This document shows positions 20,497 to 30,855 of a stretch of DNA of 64,000 nt, piece by piece. A program made the translations under genes and the position numbers. Position 1 is the first letter of the stretch; each line of letters starts with the position of its first letter. The DNA lies in the NCBI RefSeq assembly GCF_029867415.1, contig NW_026705448.1:1-64000 (forward strand). Reading direction: 5' to 3'. A model generated the notes under the pieces. That model had not been told where the DNA came from. It saw nothing but the letters and a program-made list of their open reading frames with translations, and searched no databases. Origin of the DNA: Vicia villosa. Its lineage: Eukaryota > Streptophyta > Magnoliopsida > Fabales > Fabaceae.

Positions 20497-22995
20497 AATA
20501 AATTTGTCAAAATTTTTTATTTATATTATTATTATATTTTAATTTTTTTTGCTGGATCTTTTTTCCTTTTTATATTAAATTAAAAATAAATATTTATGTT
20601 TTCTAAAAAAAAATTATGAGATTTTTTTTGAATTTTTTTTATATTATATCAACAATTAAAAATTAATTAGTCACTTATTGAATGGACCAATGATGAGATT
20701 TGTTTTAAATTAAGACCAATACCTAAATAAAAAGAGGTTGATCATCTGCATTTAACTTAAGAGATTAAGTATAAGAAAAACTAATAAAAGCTGGTCATTT
20801 GAAATTTATATACTCGTAATAAATTTGCACATTATTAATAAATAGTGTTAATTAATGTTAATAAAAATAAAAAAGCAAGTACATTTAAGAAACACTTATG
20901 TTATTTTGTTATTAAATAAGGTTAGACAATAATTTAAAAATACAACTATATATATTAAATGAATTTTAACTTAATAATATACATATTTTAAATAGTTTAC
21001 TTTTACAATTAATTATCTTAAAGTATTATACATTAATAGAAATTATTATTTAAATTTTTGAAAATAAATAAAATTACTATAATATTTATCAATAATCGAA
21101 ATGAAAATATCATAATTAATGTAAAAAAAATTTTTTTAAACCAAATAACATTAATTACTCGAACTCATTCACACACCTATGAGGTTTTAAATGATGATAT
21201 TCAACTTAATAATATTTATGTTTTTTAATTGAACTACAATTTTTGAATTTTAATTAAAAAAAATTAAAATTATCTTATTCAAATGAGAATGAGATATGGT
21301 TTCTGTATCCAATTAAAATTATGATGAATAACACTCCAGGTTTAGTTATGAATTTTTCTTTCTAATTTATTCAATAATCCATCTCGTGTTCTGTGGTTTG
21401 AATTATATTATGAAGCATATGCAATCAAATAAGTAGGTTTAGTGGTGGATAAAGAACTCCAAAACAAAGAAAAAAATTCATTGTGATTATAATTATTGTG
21501 TTGAAGGTGTTTATGCAATGCATAGTATTAATATATAAAACCTACACATACTGATGCATCTTTAAGTAAAAAAACTTTAACTTTGATATTTATATTTATT
21601 CATAAGTTTTTCCAATCTCCATGACTCGTTCATGCAATAGAAAATAATTTTTAATTAATTATTAAGTTTTTCGGTCACTACTAAATATAAAAAGTATTAA
21701 AATATTAAGAAGTTGAAAATTTTAAATTTATATTATAATAGTTTAATTAATAAATTATATTTTTTTTCACAATTTTAAAATAATTAAATATGAATTTTAT
21801 TTATAAATTTCAAAAAAAAATTATCTACATAATATTTAAAGAAAGAAAATTTAATTAAAAATGGGTGACATAAAAGACTCTTCTAATCACTCCCTATTGG
21901 AGTCCTTAAATAACTTGTCTCTTGTGCTCCAGTTAAAAGCAAATACACTCAAAATTCATTCATGAGAATTGGGCATGTCCAAACCATAAACTCACATAGT
22001 CACACTCACACAACATTCCCCTATGTTATTATACGGCCCTCCGATTATTTAATAAAGTCATCAACATTGTATTTAACTCTTTCATACGGAGAGTAATTCC
22101 AACTTATGAAGGTCTAGCTATACTCATACAAAATCTGACTTCAAACGTATTGTGAATTTGCGATATGCATATCAATGGGTAGATATGACATTCCAATTGA
22201 ATGATCTATTGAGACAAGTGATCCAATTCCTCAATTTTGGGCAAAGTGTACACGGTTAAATTCAAGTGATTTAAGGATTGTGATCATTGTGATGATTAAA
22301 AATAATAACATGATGCTAATAACCAGAATGTTTTAGAAGAATATTTTGTACAATAATAATGTTATATAAATTCACATGTAGTTTGCCATAGCAACTCTAA
22401 TTATAACAGAGAAATGAGGCAATGTTTAGGGTGAATGAACGGTTGAATTCTCAATGGTGGACCATTATGTTTTCAACTTCATATGAAACAATGGTTTATA
22501 TCAGTTCAAATTAATTTAAAAAATAACACTTAAATCTCTGTAAAAAAACAAATAGGGAACGACACTAGAGTAACTTCAACATAAAAGTGTAAGAAGTTTA
22601 AAATTCATTATTGAAATTTTACACTACTATTAGTCTTCAACATTAAAGTTATAAGACGTTGATATGATTTCGGTGGTGACTTGGCTGCACAAACTAGAAA
22701 GTGTGGTGTTTGATAACGGGATATATTTAATAAACTCGCGGCAAAATCGACATGTATACCTGCAAATTTATTTCGGCAAAAAATTCTCACAAAAATAGAA
22801 TATTTCTATAGTATAAATTATAAAGTTAAAATTTAAGGGATGTGAAATTCACTTGTAAGGGAATCTTGGTTGCAACAATGAGCATTATGCGGCCCAAAAA
22901 GACTGTTCACGGAGAGGACAACAAGGTAACCATAAGTTGGGGAATTAAAGTCTTGACATAAGATCAATTTGTCCTTATCTACTTAATATAAATCC
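20430..22995. repeat. Segmental duplication, copy A (AT-rich)
   Basis: Collinear with 25727-29200. Both begin with an AT dinucleotide run and end with GTAACCATAAGTTGGGGAAT. No gene is recognisable in either copy. A lacks the solo LTR and the Stowaway MITE of B and so records their empty sites near 22627 and 22715. Other indels distinguish the copies (near 20870, 21290 and 22130). Confidence 0.85.
20439..20494. repeat. AT dinucleotide microsatellite
   Basis: About 28 AT units at the left edge of duplication copy A. Confidence 0.95.
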
Positions 22996-23813
22996 AAGGT
23001 TGTCATGATGATAACCTTAGACACAACTCTAATCCTAAATCTAATATGGCATCATATTAGAAATCTTAATCTAATGTGGCATCATATTAGAAACCTATTA
23101 AAATTTTGAATTTTTATCACTTTTTTATTCTTCACACCAAATCATTACATTTATCCAATCTAATATCCTAATTTTATTATAATAAATAAATAATTTGTAA
23201 TAAATTGTCTCATTACCAAAAAAAAAAATTGATATTAAAACATTTGAAGTCATTACTTTAATATGTAAAATTTTATATTATTAGCTCTAAAAACTTAGTT
23301 TATTTTAATAATATATAATGTTTGATTTTATTTACTTATATTTGATTAAAAATAACCTGTTGACCAACTTGGACTAATACGAGAAAAAAAATTATTAGGG
23401 TAAGATTTTATTAAAAATAATTACTCAATATTTTTATTGATTATTATTATTCATTTTATAAATATAAACTTCTACATGAAAAAAACAAATTTCATAACTA
23501 GATTTTTTTACTTGGCTAAAATATATTCCATAAATATTCGTCATTTGCTCTATCTTAGACATTGGATTCTCAAGTTTCATGATATCTCTAGTTCTATGTT
23601 TTGCAAATTTTCCCTTCAATGTGGGACCTTATACCGTTTTGACTGTGAACCTATCTTAGTTTCTAAGGAATTTGGTGGAAAAAGATTTTTAATTTTATTT
23701 TTTAGTGCATTTTTATTTGATCATATCATTTACTCCCTTAGGTTTTTCTATTGGTTTTCACGACCTGTTGTCCTAACATCTTCATTTCTCTCAGAAAGAG
23801 GTCCTAAAGGTGT
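22996..23813. other. AT-rich DNA without a supported gene
   Basis: The left part is unassigned. The right part, next to the Athila gag fragment, may be decayed Athila internal sequence. An open frame at 23437-23910 has no recognisable domain. Confidence 0.5.
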
Positions 23814-24107
23814 CTATGCAAGCAGTGATATTCTAGTCTCTAATTCTTGGTTGCTAGTTACTAGAGACTCAACTACAGTGTTTAGTTTCCTAAGGGTTTC
23901 ATTGACATGAAGAATTTGGTTTCTAAATTCCTTATTTTGAATGGTTTGTGTGGCCACAAACCTCCGCATTATATATTCTAGCCTTGAGAGGGTTTGCGTA
24001 TTGACAAAGTTCTCTACTAACATTTCAAGGTTTGATTTATAGGAATATTATGGTCCCTCGAAATATCTATTGTGGCAATTGTAGGAAAAATTTGGGTAAT
24101 TCATATA
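23814..24107 (-). pseudogene. Athila-type gag C-terminal fragment
   Basis: The minus-strand frame reads MNYPNFSYNCHNRYF, a stop, then KSNLEMLVENFV and NKEFRNQILHVNETL and SNQELETRISLLA. This pattern resembles the C-terminal gag of Athila elements, where a NYPNFS-like stretch leads to ETQI-like repeats. It lies only about 65 bp downstream of the PBS on the minus strand, so almost all of gag is deleted. A possible continuation in another frame (PLGPLSERNE) follows. Confidence 0.65.
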
Positions 24108-24168
24108 GTGGTGTGCCTTAGTCTAGACAGTGTAACAACAGGGTTACGATATTTGACGTAATTAGTCT

Positions 24169-24183
24169 CCGACAAAGGCGCCA
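24169..24183 (-). promoter_or_regulatory. Athila-type primer-binding site
   Basis: The minus strand reads TGGCGCCTTTGTCGG six bases after the LTR end. Athila elements use a TGGCGCC-type PBS. Confidence 0.75.
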
Positions 24184-24189
24184 AAAACT

Positions 24190-25217
24190 TGATTAGTGCG
24201 TTTCGCAAGTATACAGACTGTATTAGTGTAATATAAAGAGTGTCGAACCCATATAGACCTAATAGTCAATCTATCATTTCTATTGTTACGGTGTTTATCT
24301 AAAGCTAAAACCAAAACAACCCTAATAGAGTTTCTTAATTAAACAACCATTTAGAGTACCATAGAATCGACAGTCCTCACATTCCAACACTTATAAATTT
24401 AGCTGGACAAAATTATAACATAAACTAAGGCGGTTGATCCGATTATGCGATAAAATATAGTAAACTTAAAATAATTAAAAGAAAGGTAGAAGATGAATAT
24501 GCGATTAAATAAAAAGGCGATAAAATAAAGATAATGTAATTAAATAAAGAACCTACTCCGTAGAGACTTTAATCTAGTACAACTGTAATAACTTGAAACT
24601 AACTTCGGCTGAATGTATAATGATAAAATAAATGCTTCAGATAAAAGTGCTCTAATCTTCACAGGAACAAAAGTTTCAAGAGTGTTATAACCCCTCGATG
24701 TGATGAGCTATAACTTTTAATAGGTAATTTTTTCCTAGAGTTGTGCTAAGCTTGGATGGCAAAAAAGTAAAGAATTAAGTCCTATTTATAAAGAAAAATA
24801 AAACCTAAAAGGGTGGTGGAAGTTATTGAATTCCTGTGCTACAAAATAGGAGAAAATTGAGGGAGTGGGAAGACTTGACCAAGCTCAATTCCGCTGCAGC
24901 CTGTTTTGCCGTTTGGAGACTGCCACACCTTCATGACGAACGCCATGCTCTTAAAATGGGTAAGACTTGGTCTTCTGACTGACGTGAACCACTCATGGCC
25001 ACTTGCATGGTGAATGCCATGGTGGTCGCTATGAGTGTAAATTGCTCCATTTCATCTGTTTTTCATCTGTTTCGCTTCGTTTCATCGCATATGACTCTTA
25101 AATAGCAAAGTACTTGAAACATACACAAATACCAGCATAAAAGAGGGGATGTAAAACAAAATGACAATAAGACATCCATAAATCAAGTCAAATAAACGGT
25201 ATAGTTACGTGTCATCA
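24190..25217 (-). repeat. Athila-type 5' LTR, 1,028 bp
   Basis: On the minus strand it starts TGATGACACGTAACTATACC and ends CGCACTAATCA, followed by the PBS. A CGAACCC-containing segment near the LTR 3' end (24243 on plus) is typical of this group. The internal region extends left and is heavily deleted. Confidence 0.75.
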
Positions 25218-25324
25218 CCAACTGTTGTTGTAAGTCTTTTCCGCAGTAGTAATATATAACATTTCTTATAATTTGATGAATTAATTTCTATATAAAAATT
25301 ATAATCTTAGAAGAGAAAAAACTA

Positions 25325-25506
25325 TGTTAGAACAAGATGAAGAATTTTATGTATGAAGAGGGAAGAGAATGTATCTGATTTGATGAAATGATGTGAATCT
25401 TTATTCAATGGGAAGAAAAAATACCATAATTACTGCATAATGTCATGTATTTATACATGTTCACTAACTTTCTTTGTGGATCCTAACTAACTTAACTAAT
25501 ACAACA
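25325..25506 (-). mobile_element. Solo LTR of a Ty1/copia element, 182 bp
   Basis: On the minus strand it runs from TGTTGTATTAG to TTGTTCTAACA, with TATA-like TGTATAAATACATG and a polyadenylation-like GAATAAAG. It is flanked by AACTA on both sides (25320-25324 and 25507-25511). No internal region is present. Confidence 0.82.
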
Positions 25507-25511
25507 AACTA

Positions 25512-25654
25512 ATGGATAGCCAACTTAACGTAATCTATTTGTCGGAGATAAGGATATGTGCACTGTCCGGGTAGCATCCATTGTTGATAATCGGCATGGA
25601 CGGTGCACGTGTTCTTATCTCCGACAAATAGATTATGCTAAGTTGACTATCCAT
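25512..25654. mobile_element. Hairpin MITE, 143 bp
   Basis: Nearly the whole length is an inverted repeat: ATGGATAGCCAACTTAACG at the left answers CTAAGTTGACTATCCAT at the right, with about 58-bp arms and a short loop near 25570-25597. TA flanks both ends, which fits a TA duplication. The superfamily is uncertain. Confidence 0.7.
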
Positions 25655-25724
25655 TATGTTGAGTTGTAACGAAGTTGATATCTTTCCTCGTTCTAATCGG
25701 AAAGGACCAAATATTTGTCAAAAG

Positions 25725-25728
<4 letters not shown>

Positions 25729-25783
<55 letters not shown>
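25729..25783. repeat. AT dinucleotide microsatellite
   Basis: About 27 AT units at the left edge of copy B. Confidence 0.95.
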
Positions 25784-25788
<5 letters not shown>

Positions 25789-28138
25789 TAAATATTAATA
25801 TATTTTAATTTTTTGTTTTTTGCTTGATTCTTTTTCATGTTTTATATTAAATAAAAAATAAATATTATGTTTGTTAAAAAAATGAATTATGACATAATTA
25901 TTTGATTTTTTTTATATTATATCGACAATTATAAAATTAATTGGTGACTTATTGAATGGATCAATGATGAGATTTGTTTTAAATTAAGACCAATATCTAA
26001 ACGAAAAGAGGTTGATCATTTGCATTTAACTCATTGGATTAAGCATAAGAAAAACTAATAAAAACTGGTCATTTGAAATTTGTATAGTGGTAATAATTTG
26101 CACATTATTAACTAATATTGTTAATTAATATTAATAAAAAAAAAAATTTTGCATCACCAATAAATCATCGAATAATCATATATTATAATTTTAGTATAAA
26201 TATTTTTATTCATTTCATATATTTTATTGATATTATCAATTTAAATGAAATAAAAAAGCAAGGACATTTAAGAAACATTTATGTTATTTTGTTAGTAAAT
26301 AAGGTTAGACAACACTTTAAAAATACAATTATACATGTTAAATTTATTTTAACCTAATAATATAGATATATTAAATAGTTTAATTGTCACAATTAATTAT
26401 TTTAAAATATTATACATTAATAGAAATTATTATTTAAATATTTGAAAATATATAAATATTATAATATTTATCAATAGTTGAAGTGAAAATATCATAATTG
26501 ATGTAAACAAAGTTGTTTTAAGAGAAAATAACATTAATTACTCGAACTCATTCGCACACCTATGAGGTTCTAAATGATGATATTCAACTTAATAATATTT
26601 ATGTTTTTTAATTGAACTACGATTTTTGAATTTTAATTACAATAAAAAATAAAAATTATCTTATTCAAATGATAACACTATGTTTAGTTATGAATTTTTC
26701 TTTCTAATTTATTTAATAATCCATCTCGTGTTATGTGGTTTCCATTATATTATGAAGTATATGCAATCAAATAAGTAGGTTTAGTGGATAAAGAAAGGCA
26801 AAACATAGAAACAAATTAATTGTGATTATGATTATTGTGCTGCCAAACCTAGACACTTTGGTAAAGTTTTTTAAAAACTGATTTTTTTTTTTTAACATGG
26901 TTATTTAAATTATTTTTTCTAAAACCTACACATACTTATGCATCTTTAAGTAAAAAAACTTTAACTTTTATATTTATATTTATTTCAATCTCCATGAGTC
27001 AATCATGCAATATAAAACAATATTTTAATTAAGTATTAAGTTTTTCAATTACTACTAAATATAAAAAAGTATTAGAATATTAAGAAGTTAAAAATTTTAA
27101 ATTTATATAATAATAGTTTAATTAATAAATTATATTTTTTCATAATTTTAAAATAATTAAATATGATTTTTTATTTATTATCTACATAAAAGTTAAAGAA
27201 AGATAATTTAATTAAAAATTGGTGACATAAAAGACTCTTCTAATCACTTTCTATTGAAGTCCTTAAATAGCATGTCTCTTGCGCTCCATTTAAAAGCAAA
27301 TACACTCATAATTCACTCATGAGAATTGGGCATGTCCAAACCATGAACTCACATAGTCACACTCACACAACATTCCCCTAAGTTATTATATGGCCCTCCA
27401 ACTATTTAATAAAGTCATCAACATTGTATTTAACTCTTTCATAGGGAGAGTATTTCCATCTTATCGAGTTCTAACTATACTCATACAAAATATGAGAAGT
27501 AATCTCGAACTACTACATTTCACCAACCACCATTTTTGCATGATTGAGTCATAGTTGTCTATGATATCATACGTATTACAAATTATTAGATCACTTCAAA
27601 TGTATTGTGAATTTTGATATGCAAATCAATGGGTAGATATTACATTCCAATTGAATGATCTATTGAGACAAGTGATCCAATTGTGCAAAGATGATAGGAG
27701 GTCCAATTTCTCAAATTTGGGCAAAGTGTACATGGTTAAATTCAGGTGATTTAAGGATTGTGATCATTGTGATGATTAAAAATAATAACATGATGCTAAT
27801 AACCAGAATGTTTTAGAAAAATACTTTGTACAATAAAAATGTTATATAAATTCACATATAGTTTGCCATAGCCAACTCTAATTATAACAGAGAAATGAGA
27901 CAATGCTTAGGGTGAAGGAACGGTTAAATTCTCAATGGTGGATCATTATGTTTTCAACGTCATATGCAACAATGGTTTATATCAGTTCAAATTAAAAAAA
28001 TAACACTTAAATCTCTTCACATACAATCACAAACTACAAGCTCTCTATAAAAACCAAATAGGGAACGACACTAGAGTAACTTCAACATAAAAGTGTAAGA
28101 AGTTTAAAGTTCATTATTGAAATTTTATACTACTGTTA

Positions 28139-28700
28139 TGTTGGAAATTATTAATACTTAATAATATTTAATCACCATGGGTGTGTTCCAAAAATGACAA
28201 GAAAATATCTACGTAAAGTTTGTATTTTGAATATGAAAATAGGCAACACTTCGTAAAGTGTTGCAATAGGTTGTTTGTAGTTTGAATCAGAAATAGGCAA
28301 CACTTCGTGAAGTGTTGCAGAATGAAAACATGCAACTCTTGGTAAATGTTACAATAGGTCATGCATTGTAACTTTTGGAAAAAATGATTGTTTCGCCAAG
28401 GGTCGCTACCTTATGAAACAATACTAAAGTGGCCTATAAAAACCTCATTCTGGATTCAGAAATTAATAACAAAATTGCATATCTAACAAGCCTATCATAT
28501 TCACTAAAATTCCAGACCATCTTCGCTACATCCGAGTTTTCGTCGGTCTTACGCAAACTCGATAAAAGGATGAATTATCCTGGGTATTCCTGCGTTCCAA
28601 CTCTAATACATATTGAGAGTGCTTGAAATACTTATAAGTAAAGTGATTTCGTTCACGATTCTAGCCTCGATTCCATTCGGTTTAAATTAATTTTCTAACA
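28139..28700 (+). mobile_element. Solo LTR of a Ty1/copia element, 562 bp
   Basis: It starts TGTTGGAAATTATT and ends ATTTTCTAACA, flanked by TGTTA (left) and TATTA (right), a 5-bp duplication with one later change. Copy A shows the uninterrupted site near 22627. A TATA-like CCTATAAAAAC lies near 28433. GCAACACTTCGTAAAGTGTTGC and a close copy about 60 bp on form short palindromes near 28243 and 28300. The open frame at 28429-28626 has no domain. Confidence 0.88.
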
Positions 28701-28798
28701 TATTAGGCTTCAACATTAAAGTTATAAGACGTTGATATGATTTTGGCGGCGACTTGGCTGCACAAACTAGAAAGTGTGGTGTTTGATAACAGGATATA

Positions 28799-28946
28799 CT
28801 ACCTCTGTTCTTTTATATAAGAGAAAATTCACTTTTTTATGTTCATTGAATAATCAATGTATCTGGTATGTATACTGACTAGATACATTAATTATTCAAT
28901 GAATCAAGAAAAGTGAATTGTCTCTTATATAAAGGAACGGAGCTAG
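28799..28946. mobile_element. Stowaway-type MITE, 148 bp
   Basis: Terminal inverted repeats begin CTACCTCTGTTCTTTTATA at the left and, on the other strand, CTAGCTCCGTTCCTTTATA at the right, close to the Stowaway consensus. TA flanks both sides. Copy A has the single-TA empty site near 22715. Confidence 0.92.
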
Positions 28947-29379
28947 TATTTAATAAACTCGCGGCAAAATCGACATTTATACCTGCGATTTTTTTTTGCC
29001 AAAAAATTCTCAAAAAAAATAGAATATTTCTAGTAGTATAAATTATAAAGTCAAAATTTAAGGGATATGAAATTCACTTGTAAGGGAATCATGGTTGCAG
29101 CCATGAGCATTCTGTGGCCCAAAAAGACTGTTAACGGAGAGGACAACGAGGTAACCATAAGTTGGGGAATTAAAGCCTTGACATAAGATCAATTTGCCCT
29201 TATTAATCATAAAGATAAGGTTTTTCCTAAAAATGTGAAGACCTAATTATTGGACTTAATTTTCACGTTACTATAAATAATATATTTTATAACAAGACTT
29301 TCACCCAACCTAACAAAAAAATCACAGTGTATACCATACGTGCGTCACATTTTTTGTAAATACCATATATTTTCTCAGT

Positions 29380-29750
29380 TCACCTGACAGCTGAGGGATA
29401 AAGTATTAAGAGGACACGCCTTCAAATTCTAGTAACTACATTTTAGCACCTTTTAATTGTTTTAAATATTTTTATGGCTTATTACCTCGGTTGGGTTGGA
29501 AACCGAAGGGTAAAGTATTGAGAAAACATGTTTCGAACCCCAACAACTACATTTTAGCACCTTTTTATTTTTTAACTATTTTTTTATGACCATTAACCTT
29601 TGTTGAGCTGAAAACCGAGCGGTAACGTATTTAGAGGACACGCTTCCGAATCGCAACAACTATATTTTATCACCTTTTAATTTTTTAGAATTTCTTGATG
29701 ACCTATTCCCTCGTTTTGTTGGGAACCGATGAGTAAAGTGGAGTTCTTTT
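29380..29750. repeat. ~112-bp minisatellite, about 3.3 copies
   Basis: Units share GGTAAAGTATTGAGAGGACACG-like words, AACAACTACATTTTA, CACCTTTTAATTTTTTA and a GAAACCGA box. Copies are diverged. Confidence 0.8.
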
Positions 29751-30169
29751 AATTTATGACCAATTTGATGAAAAAATTAAATAACGAATCTTTGTCGTCC
29801 ACTTATAAAGTAACAATGGTACATTGTCAAGTGCCAACTTTTAATTCACATGAAACATTAGTGATCCGCGTGAAACTCTAGTAAATCAAAATGTGAATGT
29901 TACAATTATTCATCTTGGATTCAAAGTGCTAAAATTTAAATTTAACATATTGGGAACTATGATAATGAAAGCAACAATAGAAAAATATTTCAAAGTTGAT
30001 TTCTTAATGTAATCTTTTCTCTAGTAATGATTTGTTAAAAATGTTTAATGTTAGTTAGGAAAGCATGAAAGTAACATATTAATGTTAGTTGTAGTTGTAT
30101 TAAGTAAAATGTTTAATATTATTGTTGGTGTGGTTGAAATTTAATATTCAACGATTCTTTTGATTTTGT
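29751..30169. other. Unassigned AT-rich DNA
   Basis: I see no gene, repeat boundary or RNA motif here. Confidence 0.5.
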
Positions 30170-30358
30170 TTATTTGTTGTTGTTGTTGGTGGTGTTGTTG
30201 TTTGTGTTGTTGTTGTTGTTGATATTTAATGTTTAAAGATTGTATGAATTTTGTTGTTGTTGTTGTTGTTGTTGTTGTAATTGTTGATATTGTTGTTGAG
30301 ATTTAATGTTTAAAGATTCTATTAATTTTGTTTTTATTGTTGTTGTTGGTGTTGTTGT
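30170..30358. repeat. TTG-rich compound microsatellite
   Basis: TTG runs are interrupted by two or three copies of ATTTAATGTTTAAAGATT. No reading frame is supported. Confidence 0.85.
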
Positions 30359-30553
30359 TATGATGAGGAAAATTTAGAATTTGTCAATAAATTTGATACT
30401 TTGAATAGTAAAATTAAAAAAACAATTAAAAACTAAAATTTTGTAAAAAGGACTTTATCTCTCATTTATTGTTTAAAATCAAAGTAAAAAGTAGCGCAAT
30501 TTTTAAAATTTAAAATAAAGTTGTTGAAAATCAAAGTCACATGAAATCAATGA

Positions 30554-30846
30554 GGGTTAATGAACTTTTTCGTCCCTTTAAATATTTCAAATTTCGCTTT
30601 TAGTCCCTCCAAAATTTTCCTTCAAGAAATCGTCCCTTCAAAATTTTTCTTCCGAACTATTGGTCCCTACGTCAAATTTCGTAGCTAATCGGTGGCTAAA
30701 ATCGTAGCTAATCTCTAGCAAATTTGACGTTAGAGACCAATAGTTTAGACGAAAAATTTTGAAGGGACGATTTTTTAAAGGAAAATTTTGGAGGGATTAA
30801 AAACGAACTCTGCAATATTTAGAGGGACCAAAAACTTCATTAACCC
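30554..30846. mobile_element. Mutator-type MITE, 293 bp
   Basis: Long inverted repeats pair GGGTTAATGAACTTTTTCGT at the left with the complement of the right end. A 9-bp AATCAATGA flanks both sides (30545-30553 and 30847-30855). Nine-base target duplications are diagnostic of the Mutator superfamily. It has no coding capacity. Confidence 0.9.
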
Positions 30847-30855
30847 AATCAATGA

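Larger units (their letters stand above)
25727..29200. repeat. Segmental duplication, copy B (AT-rich)
   Basis: Collinear with 20430-22995. It is longer because it holds a 562-bp solo LTR and a 148-bp Stowaway MITE, plus about 100-bp segments near 26140-26240 and 27490-27600 that are absent from copy A. No coding sequence is recognisable. Confidence 0.85.

Noticed and set aside
20430..22995. Hidden host gene or promoter in the duplicated segment
   Set aside because: No coding frame, splice pattern or RNA gene is recognisable on either strand.
23437..23910. 157-residue plus-strand ORF
   Set aside because: It overlaps the minus-strand Athila gag fragment and has no domain.
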